Positions 1 to 8,236 of a stretch of DNA of 50,271 nucleotides are shown here, piece by piece. The stretch is taken from NCBI GenBank assembly GCA_023818695.1, contig JAMWCF010000004.1:1-50271 (forward strand). Reading direction: 5' to 3'. Source of the stretch: Candidatus Omnitrophota bacterium. GTDB taxonomy: Bacteria > Omnitrophota > Gorgyraeia > 1-14-0-20-64-10. Both the position numbers and the translations under genes were made by a program. Positions within the stretch are counted from its first letter, which is position 1; each line of letters begins with the position of its first letter. The notes under the pieces were generated by a model. That model was given only the letters and a program-made list of their open reading frames with translations, did not search any database and was not told where the DNA came from.

Positions 1-3000
1 TCCAGCTTCACGTTCGTCACCGTCGACGGACTCGTCGTCGTAATCCGAATCGTGTGGCCGCTCGAGGACACCGGCAAATCCGCGTTCGGATTCGGGTACA
101 GGTCCACCGTCACCACCGGCCGGATCGCGAAGTTGTTGTCCGAGGCGTCCCACACCACTGACGGATAGTCCGGGTCCTCCACCTTGATTTTGGCCGTCTC
201 CGTCTTTACATCCGCCACCACCCAGTCGTAGCTCTGCGGCCCGTTGCCGCTGTTGACGATGTTCTGGCCCGCCGGCCCCCCCACCGTCGCCTGACCAATC
301 AACGTCCAGTTCGACCCGCCGTCCGTCGAGTAATACAGGTTCACCGGCTCGACATTCCCCGTTCCGGTCCACGTGATCTGTTTCGTCACCCCCTCATTCC
401 AAATGATGCCGGCCCCGCTGGGAATGTTCACCTGCAGCCGCCCCAGGATCCGGTTGTTCGTGGTGGATGTCGCCACCACCGTGTTTGGATAGTTGGGATC
501 GCGGACCCGGATCTTGAACTGGGAGGTGATGTGATTCGGCGCCGGCGCCCAGTTGTTATAGGTCTGCTCCACCCCGCTGACGCCGGCCGCCACCGTGTCG
601 ATCGACGTCCAGTCGGATCCCCCATTGAGCGAATAGAGCAGCTCCACCTGGCTCCAGGTCCCGGTCGGCGTCCATTTGATGTTCCCCGCCGTCCCCACCT
701 CCCAATCTTCCGATCCGGTCGGGGCTCCCAGCGCCAGTTTCCCGGATATCTCAAAACTGTATTCGGAAACATCATTCACGTTGGGGTTGCCGGTATCCAC
801 GATCTTCACCTTCATCACCTTGCCCAGGATCTGGTCCGGTACCCCTCCCGGCCAGGGGAAACTCAAATCGGCCGGGTTAACGGCAGATCCATTGAGCTGG
901 TTCGGGAAGGTGGAGCCGCTGTTCGTCGAGTAAAAGATGTTGAGCCCGGAAAGGTTTCCGTATTTCGTCCAGGTGATCGAGTACGGCTCTCCCACATGGA
1001 GTTCGATGTTATCCGCGTTGGGGGCTGTCAGAACCACCTGCCCCTTGACGGTGAAGACGGCGTCCGAATCATCATTGACCGTCGAGTCCTGGTTATCCAC
1101 AATCTTGATCTTCGCCTGGTTGCTCGTCTGGATCGCCTCCGAGATGTACCAGGGGAAAGACAGGTCGGCCGCCGCCAGCGCCTCCGCCCCGGCGATCGTG
1201 GTGTAGGTGGGAGTGGTGGAGCTGCCGTCCGGCGCGTACTGGATCTTCACGGTGTGCCCGGCGGTCGCGAAATCTCCTTTCTTCGTCCAGGTGATGTTGT
1301 AGGTGGACCCGACGTCCCACGATTCGGTGCCGAGGGTCGGCGAAGTGAGGGTCAGGTCTCCCTCCAGTTTCGCCAGGCCGCTTCCGGTATTCACCGTGAT
1401 CCCGGTGGACGGATTGTACGCCGGGTCATAGACCCTCACCTTAAGCTGGTTCGATATGACAGCAGGCGTTGGATTCCAGTAATAAGATCCGGAGTTCGGA
1501 ACCGTGTAGGGATTGGTCCCGTTGACGTAGCTCCAAGTCGATCCGCCGTCCGTGGAATACTGGAGGATCACGTTCGAGATGCCGGTGGCCGTTCCCGGAT
1601 CCCAGTTTATGGAGTAGGTGCTCTCCGCCGTCACCGTGTGTCCGTTTTCCGGCTGCAGGATATCGAAGACGCCGACCAGGTGGAAGTCGGTCGAGGCATC
1701 CTGGATCACCAGCGCGTATCCCTCCGAGTTCGCGTCGGTCACCTTCACCCTGGCCGTCTGCGTCACCGCATCCGGCATCTCCGTCCATACATGGGAATAG
1801 GTACCGGGAACCGCGTGGGATTTTGTCGTCACCAGACTGTAGGTCGAACCGCTGTTGGAAGAGTAGTAGATCTTGACCGAGGTGATCGAACCGGTGGTCT
1901 GGTAGGTGATGTTCCGGTTCTTCGGGCTTACGCCCCAGTACTCCCCGCCGACCGGGGACTGCAAGTCGATGCCGCCGACGATGTGGAAGACCCCGGAATT
2001 CCCGTAAACGTTCGGGTTGCCGGTGACCGGTGTTGCGTCCGTGACCCGGACGACGGCGTTCTGGGTGATCTGGTCCGGCACGTAGGGGGCCGGCCAGGTG
2101 TAGGTGGTGCCGGAGGCGTTGGCCACGCCGCTTTCGATCGTCACGAAGGTGCCCCCGTTGACGCTGTAGGCGAGGTCGACGTTGGTGATTTTCGTGCCGG
2201 TCCTGCTCCAGCGGATCGCAGCACTTTGGCTCCCAACCGTCAGGTCCGCGCCCGCCGCCGGCTGCGTCACGGTGATGACAGGTCGGATTTTGAACTGGGA
2301 AGAGATCAACTGGGTCGCCGGTTTGTTCACATCGGTCAGCCGGATATAGCAGTCGTCGCTGTTCTCATCCGCCACCCCGGCGCTCCAGGGATAGGTGTTG
2401 CCGCCGCTGGAATTGTCGAAATTGCTGACGATCGTGGTGTAAGAGCCGGCCGCAGAGGTCTTGTACTCGATCTTGACGTTGGTGATGGCACCCGTGGTGG
2501 TCCAGGTGATCGATTTGCTGGTGTCTCCCACGTTCCAGATCTCACCAAACGCGGGGGAGGTAATCGTGTTGAAGGCCGGTTTCACCTCGAAGATATTATC
2601 CGACACGTCGAAGATGTTGCCCGCATAGGCATCGGTCCCTGTCTGGATCTTAACCTTGACGTCGGTGTCGATCGCCGCGGCCGGAATCGTCCAGAGATAG
2701 GGGCTGCTGTTGGTGATGGCGGTGCTTTCGATCACGCCCGGGTAGGTGCTCCCGCCGTCCGTGCTGTAATAGAGTTTCACCGTGGAGACCGGCCCGTCGG
2801 TGGTCCAGCTGATATTCTGCGACGTGCCGGCCGACCAGACCTGCGTCCCATCGGACGGGACAAGGATGACCAGTCGGGAAACCATCGTGAAAGGGTCGGT
2901 GGAGACTACCCCCTGCGAGGGATCGGCGCTTAAGCGGAGCTTGATTTTCATTTGCGTGTTCTGCTCGGTCGATATCGCGTTGCCCGGAATCAGCCAGTCG

Positions 3001-4760
3001 TACTGTCCCAGGGAAGAGGCCACGCCGTCCTGCACCGTTCCCAGGTAGGTCGAACCGCCGTCTGTCGAGTATTTGATGTCGATGTTCCCCATTGAGGCCC
3101 CGACGCGGGTCCAGGTGATCTGCTCCGTGGTCCCCATCTTCCAGTTGTTCGGGTAGGGGGCGGTGGCAGGGTAGGTGAGGGTCAGTTTCTGAATCTTGAA
3201 GGAGCCGGAGACCCCTGCCACGCCGCCGGCAGACGGGTCACTGTCATCCGGATCGGACACTTTGATTTTGCAGGTCTCCGAGGTCTGATCTGTAACCGGC
3301 CAGTCGAAGAAGCTCACCGTGTCCGGGTTCAGCCCCGTGGTGATGGAAATCGGGTAATCGTTGCCGGCGCCGCCGTTGGTCTTGGAGAGGTCGATATTCA
3401 AGTTGCCGTACGTCGCCTGGGTGACGCCGGCGACAGTCCAGCTGATCCTCTTGGTCGATCCGACAAGCCATGTCTCCCCGGCGATGGGAGCGTCGACCAC
3501 GATGTCTCCCTTGATCTTGAAGATGCCGGACTCCCCGTAAACGTTGGCCGGATCGGAACCGACGCCGGTCTCTTCCACTCGAACCTTCACGTTGTTGCTC
3601 ACCGAAGGGGGCGTATCCCAGCTCAAGGAGCCCTGGTCGGCATCCACGCTGGCGCCGCCAGGCACCTCGGTCCAGGTGCCGCCGTTTATGCTGTAAAGAA
3701 TCTTGACCTGGTCCAGGGCGGCGGCCGGGTCCACCACCCAGGTGATTGGATAAACGGTATCAACCCGCCGGATATCGTTGGTCACCGGGGAGGTGACGGT
3801 GATGGAGGGAACGATTTCAAAGGTTTCATCCTGGCCCACCAGGTCGGGGCCGGTGTCCATGTTGTCATGGTCGACCGTTTCCCAGATCCGTATTTTCCCC
3901 GCCGTGGTGGGGGTCGTGCCGGCCGGGATCAGCCAGGCGTAGGTCCTGTTGGCTGCTGTGCCGGCGTCATAATCGGTGACGATCGCCGGATCGACCCAGG
4001 AAACACCGGTGGTCCGGGAGTAATAGATGTCGACGTTGCCAACCTGCCCGTCTACCGTCCAATCGATGTTGTAGGCCTTCCCCGTGGCCCACACATCGGT
4101 GACAGCCGGCGAGGTGATGGTGATCGTCGGACGGATCTCAAAATCGCCATTCGATGCATCTTGGACGGTGTCCACCGTCAACCCGGACCCTTCGTGCTTG
4201 ACCCGGATCCTCATCGTCTCGCCGGTGTAGTCAGGCGCAATGGTCCAGCTCTTGGTGCCCGCCGTGCCGCTGACGCCGGTGAAGAGGGCCGTTCCCAACC
4301 AGCTCGAGCCGCTGTCGATGGAAAGCTCGATCTTGACGGTACCGATGTTGCCGGTGTGGTTCCACTCGATATCGTGGGTGGTGCCGACGTTCCAAATCTC
4401 GCTGCCGTTCGGGGCCGTCACCGTGACCGACCCTAGGATCACGAATGGGCCGTTGGAGACATCGAAGTTCCGACTACTGGTGGAGATGCTGGGGTCTGAG
4501 ATCTTGATCTTGCAGTTGCTGGAGATGATGCTGTCGTTGCCGCTGCCCATGGTGGCCGGGATGTTCCAGGCGTATTGCCCGGCGTCGGCCTGAATGTTCG
4601 CGGTGGTGTCCACAATCATGTAGGGGAAGGTCGAACCGCCGTCTGTGGAGAGCTCAATCCGAATGTTGTCGTCCTTGATATTGTGAGCCCAGTTCCAGGT
4701 GATCATGTGGGTGCCAGCCCCCGGCTGGTCGATCGCCCATATCTCAACGTCGTCCACCTC
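1..4760 (-). repeat. About 16 tandem Kre9/KNH-like domain repeats (coding)
   Basis: Units begin near 4760, 4430, 4120, 3800, 3510, 3180, 2870, 2570, 2280, 1970, 1670, 1350, 1030, 740, 420 and 110. The period is 280-330 bases. Each unit carries the W-x-VG and I-x-W opening and the YS-x-DGG motif. The units are well diverged at DNA level (no long identical stretches noticed), so this is an old domain array rather than a recent tandem duplication. One unit (about 3800-3510) has lost the W-x-VG signature and reads RRVDTVYPITW. Confidence 0.75.
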
Positions 4761-6017
4761 CTGGAAAATGCCGTCTCCGTCCAGGTCCCCGTTGGGGCCG
4801 GTGATATTCAGCGGGGGGAACTCCCCGACCCAATAGCTGGTGGTAACTGTCGACGTCGCCGCAGTTTCGCGAGTCAATACCAAGCTTTGCGCGCCGGAGA
4901 GCTGCCCTCTGACCATGATCTCATCCAGGCCGTTCTGGTCACTCGTGTTGCCCGCCGTAGAGATAAAAGCGAAAGAACGGTTAAGATCAATGGTGTTCCC
5001 CAAACTGATGGTCGATGCCGTCCCGGTAAAGGAGCCCGTCCCTTTTTGCGAAAAAACCTCGTTTTTGAACTCCAGGAGCTGCCAAACGACGTTTGTCGCA
5101 TTGGTGGTGCCGTACCGGGTGAATGTCAGATTATTCACCGTGTTTCCTGTGCCGGTCATGGTGGCATAGACGCTGTACCGGTTCTCGCGGCCGGCGGCGG
5201 AGGAGGTCGGCCGCCTCTGGACAAAAAGCATCGATTTGTCCCCCTTCACAGCGTTGTAGCCGCCGCTGGTCAAGCTCACCGAGGCTTGGGTGGCACCGTT
5301 GGCGATCTGCGTCACCCCCTGCTGGATGTCCACATCGGTGTCGAACTCGATCACCTGGTAAGAGATATCGTTGTTATAGGTGGAAGTGGCCTCGCCTCTC
5401 TCAATCAGCAGAGACTGGGTGGTTGGCTCCGCCCCGGTCAGGCGGGCCGCGTATTGGTTGAACTCGTCGCCGGTTGTGCTGTTGGCCAGCGATTTCCAGC
5501 TGATGATCGGGAAGGAGCGGTCCAGCACGACGGAGGATGGCAGGGTGATCGTCTTGGAGGTGGTTGTCTCCGAAAAGACGCTGAACCCCGTTATCACATT
5601 GACCCCGGAATCAAACTCCACCACCATCCAATCGATGGTTATCGCCACCGAGGACACCTGTCGCGCAAATTGGATAGCGGTGGGGTCATCGATCATAGCC
5701 ATGACGTCCTGCCTTCTTCGGTCATTATCGTTGCAGGAAGCGGTGGCGATGATGAACGTCTTGTTGAGATCCAGATTGACCCCTCCCAACTGGCCCGACA
5801 AGCTCACGACCAGGTTTTCCTGGGAAGTACTCATCGTGGTGGTCCCGCGCAGGACCCTCTTGATCTGGAAGGCGGCCGCCTTCGGCGCGTCAATCCCCTC
5901 CAGGAGCGCTTTCAGAGGCCGGGGGGCGGAAGGTGGAATCGGCAGGGGGACACCAATCACCGCCATCATCAGGACCAGCAGGTGGACAAGCGTCTTGAAC
6001 CAGAGGGTCCCTTTCAT
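1..6017 (-). CDS. Giant secreted Kre9/KNH-like repeat surface protein (C-terminus outside window)
   Basis: The frame is open from an ATG at 6017 to the window edge, 2005 codons without a stop. Residues 1-30 form a signal peptide (MKGTLWFK, then LVHLLVLMMAVIG). Residues about 30-400 hold four related beta-rich units, ending WMVVEF, YQVIEF, WQLLEF and YWVGEF at roughly residues 128, 222, 312 and 397. From about residue 419 follow some 15 full units and one partial unit of 95-105 residues. Their pattern is W-x-VG, I-x-W, V-x-I-x-YS-x-DGG, W-x-IP, KI-x-V-x-D, F-x-I, which resembles the Kre9/KNH Ig-like fold of bacterial surface proteins. The start overlaps the upstream gene by four bases (ATGA), so it is probably the last gene of the riboswitch-led operon. 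Likely an outer-surface adhesin or stalk protein; the ligand is unknown. A C-terminal sorting domain cannot be seen here. Confidence 0.85.
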   Translation of the reverse strand, partial: MKGTLWFKTLVHLLVLMMAVIGVPLPIPPSAPRPLKALLEGIDAPKAAAFQIKRVLRGTTTMSTSQENLVVSLSGQLGGVNLDLNKTFIIATASCNDNDRRRQDVMAMIDDPTAIQFARQVSSVAITIDWMVVEFDSGVNVITGFSVFSETTTSKTITLPSSVVLDRSFPIISWKSLANSTTGDEFNQYAARLTGAEPTTQSLLIERGEATSTYNNDISYQVIEFDTDVDIQQGVTQIANGATQASVSLTSGGYNAVKGDKSMLFVQRRPTSSAAGRENRYSVYATMTGTGNTVNNLTFTRYGTTNATNVVWQLLEFKNEVFSQKGTGSFTGTASTISLGNTIDLNRSFAFISTAGNTSDQNGLDEIMVRGQLSGAQSLVLTRETAATSTVTTSYWVGEFPPLNITGPNGDLDGDGIFQEVDDVEIWAIDQPGAGTHMITWNWAHNIKDDNIRIELSTDGGSTFPYMIVDTTANIQADAGQYAWNIPATMGSGNDSIISSNCKIKISDPSISTSSRNFDVSNGPFVILGSVTVTAPNGSEIWNVGTTHDIEWNHTGNIGTVKIELSIDSGSSWLGTALFTGVSGTAGTKSWTIAPDYTGETMRIRVKHEGSGLTVDTVQDASNGDFEIRPTITITSPAVTDVWATGKAYNIDWTVDGQVGNVDIYYSRTTGVSWVDPAIVTDYDAGTAANRTYAWLIPAGTTPTTAGKIRIWETVDHDNMDTGPDLVGQDETFEIVPSITVTSPVTNDIRRVDTVYPITWVVDPAAALDQVKILYSINGGTWTEVPGGASVDADQGSLSWDTPPSVSNNVKVRVEETGVGSDPANVYGESGIFKIKGDIVVDAPIAGETWLVGSTKRISWTVAGVTQATYGNLNIDLSKTNGGAGNDYPISITTGLNPDTVSFFDWPVTDQTSETCKIKVSDPDDSDPSAGGVAGVSGSFKIQKLTLTYPATAPYPNNWKMGTTEQITWTRVGASMGNIDIKYSTDGGSTYLGTVQDGVASSLGQYDWLIPGNAISTEQNTQMKIKLRLSADPSQGVVSTDPFTMVSRLVILVPSDGTQVWSAGTSQNISWTTDGPVSTVKLYYSTDGGSTYPGVIESTAITNSSPYLWTIPAAAIDTDVKVKIQTGTDAYAGNIFDVSDNIFEVKPAFNTITSPAFGEIWNVGDTSKSITWTTTGAITNVKIEYKTSAAGSYTTIVSNFDNSSGGNTYPWSAGVADENSDDCYIRLTDVNKPATQLISSQFKIRPVITVTQPAAGADLTVGSQSAAIRWSRTGTKITNVDLAYSVNGGTFVTIESGVANASGTTYTWPAPYVPDQITQNAVVRVTDATPVTGNPNVYGNSGVFHIVGGIDLQSPVGGEYWGVSPKNRNITYQTTGSITSVKIYYSSNSGSTYSLVTTKSHAVPGTYSHVWTEMPDAVTQTARVKVTDANSEGYALVIQDASTDFHLVGVFDILQPENGHTVTAESTYSINWDPGTATGISNVILQYSTDGGSTWSYVNGTNPYTVPNSGSYYWNPTPAVISNQLKVRVYDPAYNPSTGITVNTGSGLAKLEGDLTLTSPTLGTESWDVGSTYNITWTKKGDFATAGHTVKIQYAPDGSSTTPTYTTIAGAEALAAADLSFPWYISEAIQTSNQAKIKIVDNQDSTVNDDSDAVFTVKGQVVLTAPNADNIELHVGEPYSITWTKYGNLSGLNIFYSTNSGSTFPNQLNGSAVNPADLSFPWPGGVPDQILGKVMKVKIVDTGNPNVNDVSEYSFEISGKLALGAPTGSEDWEVGTAGNIKWTPTGTWSQVELLYSLNGGSDWTSIDTVAAGVSGVEQTYNNWAPAPNHITSQFKIRVRDPNYPNTVVATSTTNNRILGRLQVNIPSGAGIIWNEGVTKQITWTGTGNVEPVNLYYSTDGGSNWTLIGQATVGGPAGQNIVNSGNGPQSYDWVVADVKTETAKIKVEDPDYPSVVWDASDNNFAIRPVVTVDLYPNPNADLPVSSSGHTIRITTTSPSTVTNVKL

Positions 6018-6424
6018 GGCGCGGTCTGCTCCCTGGAGCTGTAGGCCCCTTTCAACGTCTGCTTGACGAGACCAATCTGAACGGCGGCTGTTTTCGTGAC
6101 GATCCGGGTCCCCTCCCGGTCGAGCCGGTAAGCCTGCTTGTACTTCACCTCGACGGTGTCTCCCCGCTGCAGTTCGGCCAAAGACTTCAGGGGGGATTTC
6201 AGCTTCGTTTCACTCGTGATGGGAATCAGCATCTCCTCCGCCTGGCCCTTGGACCTGGAAAACTCGACGCTGATCGACCGCTTGCCAACATGGACCAGCT
6301 GGCCGATGACCTCCCGCAGATCGGTCTTCTCATCTTCTACGGCGAATTCAGCTCGCGCGCCGACCGGACAGGACAAGGCCGACAGAAGAACGAAAGCAAG
6401 CAGAAAGACGGTCGGTATTCTCAT
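6014..6424 (-). CDS. Small secreted beta-rich protein (DUF5666-like)
   Basis: 136 residues. A signal peptide covers residues 1-25 (MRIPTVFLLAFVLLSALSC, cleavage after GARA). The mature part alternates short beta strands: VIGQLVHVG, ISVEFSR, MLIPITSETKL, then LQRGDTVEVKY. A GD-V-x-V turn following a T-x-x-L stretch is typical of the DUF5666 / small-barrel type of exported protein, but the match is by eye only. It starts inside the stop of the RAYT fusion (TGATG, one-base overlap) and ends overlapping the giant surface protein (ATGA), so all three are probably translated from one message. Its role is unknown; an accessory of the adhesin is the natural guess. Confidence 0.85.
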   Translation of the reverse strand: MRIPTVFLLAFVLLSALSCPVGARAEFAVEDEKTDLREVIGQLVHVGKRSISVEFSRSKGQAEEMLIPITSETKLKSPLKSLAELQRGDTVEVKYKQAYRLDREGTRIVTKTAAVQIGLVKQTLKGAYSSREQTAP

Positions 6425-7746
6425 CAGAGCGTCCTCCGGGGGCTGTCAGACGGCTGGACCCCGATGAAAACGAAATCCTGCGGCGGCCCCTCTTTCGGGT
6501 GCCGGCTGCAGATCCCTCTCATCTCGCCGCCCCGCAGCTCCCCTCTCCAGAAGACAACCTCCTCCTTGGGCCCTTCCTGCATCGTCTCCCATCGCAGGGT
6601 GCCGTCCGCGTGAAGCACGGAGGTGTAATTGGACCCTTCAAACCCCCGGCCGGAAAGGTGCGAAGAAACCATGGTTCTGCCGTCAAAACGCAGGGTATCC
6701 ATCTCCAGCTCCGGATTCCCGGAGGCGTACATCGGCTTCATCTGAATTTCCCAGCGGGTGCCGGCCAGCTCCGGCGAAGAAACGAAAGAGGCGGAGCGGA
6801 CTTCCGGATTCGATGACACGGCGATCTCCTGCCGAGCAATCGCCGGCCCCTTTGAGATGCGCGGCTCCCCGCCGCCGACCGAGGCGGTCTTTTGCGCCGG
6901 CTGCGGTGCGGGAAGGCCCACCCCGGGACCGACGTTCACCAGACCGGCGGTATTCAGCGAAATCCAGGCGGTCAACACAAGCGCCACGCTGGCCATCGTG
7001 AGGGAAAAACGCTTGTCCAGATCTTTCTCAAGGGCGGTCAACGCGACAACCGGTCCTCCGGGCGTTGACGCTTTCGCGGCCTCCGGAGAGGGAAGATCCT
7101 GCGCTTGTTCCCGGACGGAATCCACGAAAGCGGCCGGGCCAACCACCGGTCTGCTCAAAAGCTTTTCCCGGCGGAGCCACTCCTGCTCCGGGATCGAAAC
7201 CAGGTAATCTTCATAGGTCATGCCGGAATGGGCGGACTGCATGTGATACAGCAGCTCCCCGGCTTCAGCGGAGAGGTCCAAATGGGAGAGAATCCCCTTG
7301 CCCTCCTCCAGATAGCTTGGCAGACTGCTGAACCGGTAAGAGGAAGGCCTCTCGGCCAGCCCCTTTCGGACAGGCAAAGCATGGATGTAATCGACCAGCG
7401 CGGAAAGGGAGCTTTTCTTCTCCACCACAGACGCCTTGTACCTCCCCTTGAAGAGATGGCCGGTGAAATCGTGGCGTTTGCGGAACAGCTTGGTGTAGCG
7501 GGAATTCAAGGCATGCATCAGATCGGAGACGGTGGTGCCGCGGGCCACCTCCAGAACAAGGTGGATCTGGTCCGGAAGCAGGAGATAGCCGTACAGCTTG
7601 AAGTCGTACTGGCCGCGGTAGCCATCCAGAAGTTCCTGGAAGGTCCGGAAATCGGCTTCATCCTTGAAGAGGAAGCCGTGGGCCCCTGCCTGACAGGTCA
7701 CGTAATAGAGAACCCCTTCCATATGGATCCGCAGGGGTCTAGGCAT
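6424..7746 (-). CDS. Y1/RAYT transposase-like domain fused to a membrane anchor and exported domain
   Basis: 440 residues from the ATG at 7746. Residues 1-135 match the Y1 (IS200/RAYT) family: MEGVLYYVTCQ, GYLLLPDQIHLVLE, SRYTKLF (candidate catalytic Tyr84), GHLFKGRYKA. The HUH motif is damaged: families normally carry NHVH or DHIH, here D-Q-I-H, with Gln60 for the first His. Residues 249-270 form a transmembrane helix preceded by KDLDKR, so the N-terminal domain should be cytoplasmic and the C-terminal part outside. Residues 328-430 form a domain with WEIQMKPM, GRGFEGSNYTS, WETMQ and VFWRGEL, shared with the exported protein at 23292-23924. A longer frame upstream to 7932 is arginine/proline-rich and crosses the REP array, so the start at 7746 is preferred. 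Probably a domesticated, non-transposing protein. Confidence 0.85.
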   Translation of the reverse strand: MPRPLRIHMEGVLYYVTCQAGAHGFLFKDEADFRTFQELLDGYRGQYDFKLYGYLLLPDQIHLVLEVARGTTVSDLMHALNSRYTKLFRKRHDFTGHLFKGRYKASVVEKKSSLSALVDYIHALPVRKGLAERPSSYRFSSLPSYLEEGKGILSHLDLSAEAGELLYHMQSAHSGMTYEDYLVSIPEQEWLRREKLLSRPVVGPAAFVDSVREQAQDLPSPEAAKASTPGGPVVALTALEKDLDKRFSLTMASVALVLTAWISLNTAGLVNVGPGVGLPAPQPAQKTASVGGGEPRISKGPAIARQEIAVSSNPEVRSASFVSSPELAGTRWEIQMKPMYASGNPELEMDTLRFDGRTMVSSHLSGRGFEGSNYTSVLHADGTLRWETMQEGPKEEVVFWRGELRGGEMRGICSRHPKEGPPQDFVFIGVQPSDSPRRTL

Positions 7747-7972
7747 GGGGGATCCCCCCCTCGGACAGGGAAACCGGCTGGCGGGAGTAGGAGCGGATGA
7801 GCGGCCCGGGTGCCTGGCACCGGCGCTCGGGTGCCCAGCACCTGCCCAGGAGTGCCTGGCACTTGAGCACGAAAACAAAAAAAAGAGCGGCTTCCACCGC
7901 ACGATCGATCGCTTTGGCCGCCTGCCGGCCAAGGCGCTTCACCCAATTGTGCCCTTCTTCTGTTTTCGTCAT
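7739..7972 (-). CDS. Possible 77-residue leader ORF behind the riboswitch
   Basis: An ATG at 7972 directly abuts the 3' strand of the riboswitch P1 helix and opens a frame ending in TAG at 7739, overlapping the RAYT-fusion start by eight bases. The first 40 residues look protein-like: charged MTKTEEGHNWVKRLG, then AIDRAVEAALFFVFVLK. The rest is simply the REP palindromes read as codons. No clear ribosome binding site precedes it apart from the aptamer itself. It may be a remnant of an older gene cut by the palindromes, or a short leader coupled to the next start. Translation is unproven. Confidence 0.3.
   Translation of the reverse strand: MTKTEEGHNWVKRLGRQAAKAIDRAVEAALFFVFVLKCQALLGRCWAPERRCQAPGPLIRSYSRQPVSLSEGGIPHA
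7809..7863. repeat. Three REP-like palindromes with 21-bp period
   Basis: Three 13-bp palindromes start at 7809, 7830 and 7851, exactly 21 bases apart: GGTGCCTGGCACC (perfect), GGTGCCCAGCACC (5-bp arms) and AGTGCCTGGCACT (perfect). They lie 63 bases upstream of a Y1/RAYT-type gene, the usual place for REP elements that such proteins recognise. Confidence 0.75.
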
Positions 7973-8053
7973 CACTGGCAACCCGGCGGCCCAACCATCC
8001 TCGGGCCCGTAGTTTTGCGCCCCCGCCTTTCGGCGGGTTTGCCTTTTTCAGTG
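7973..8053 (-). promoter_or_regulatory. Cyclic-di-GMP-I (GEMM) riboswitch
   Basis: Read on the minus strand, the order of conserved blocks fits the GEMM-I aptamer. GGCAAACC (8043-8036) is followed by a CCGCC-GAAA-GGCGG hairpin with GNRA tetraloop, then GCGCAAA, CUACGGG, a second stem made of GGCCC and GGGCC closed by GAGGAUGGUU, and the returning GGGUUGCC (7984-7977). An outer CACTG/CAGTG pairing extends P1 to 8053 and 7973. A promoter lies just upstream at 8103-8074, and the RAYT-fusion/adhesin operon lies downstream. No intrinsic terminator with a U-tract is visible before 7746, so the switching mode is not evident. Confidence 0.85.
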
Positions 8054-8073
8054 CTGTGGTGCTTCTAAAGGAA

Positions 8074-8103
8074 AAGGTACCTGATTTTTCAAGCCCCTGT
8101 CAA
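8074..8103 (-). promoter_or_regulatory. Sigma-70-like promoter for the riboswitch operon
   Basis: On the minus strand a perfect TTGACA (8103-8098) is separated by 18 bases from TACCTT (8079-8074). Transcription would begin near 8067, about 15 bases before the aptamer core. Confidence 0.55.
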
Positions 8104-8139
8104 CCCAGGCGGCAGATTATTACAACCCCTTCCATGCCA

Positions 8140-8154
8140 AAGAATTATATTCTT
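8140..8154. promoter_or_regulatory. Operator-like palindrome in divergent intergenic region
   Basis: AAGAATTATATTCTT is a perfect inverted repeat (6-bp arms, 3-base centre) in the AT-rich gap between the minus-strand riboswitch promoter and the plus-strand gene at 8237. Apart from the items listed separately, nothing else is recognisable between 7747 and 8236. Confidence 0.3.
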
Positions 8155-8236
8155 GCAAAAGGTGCATTTTAAACCTTAGTTTGTCATCTGCTTTCTCCTG
8201 CGGCAGGATTTTGCATGGAAATAGGTATCCCCCTAT

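Noticed and set aside
531-2933. Long plus-strand ORF of 800 codons
   Set aside because: It is the antisense of the Kre9-like repeat gene. The product is Arg/Gly/Val-rich with no fold signals, while the minus strand reads as regular domain repeats. The same holds for the plus-strand ORFs at 3867-4436 and 4575-6044.
7747-7932. N-terminal extension of the RAYT fusion up to 7932
   Set aside because: The extra 62 codons are Arg/Pro/Ser-rich and translate the REP palindromes. The Y1 family starts at the Met followed by PRPL at 7746.
8022-8045. GC-rich hairpin with T-run looking like a plus-strand terminator
   Set aside because: On the minus strand the same bases form the GNRA-capped stem and GGCAAACC block of the c-di-GMP-I aptamer, and no plus-strand gene lies upstream to be terminated.
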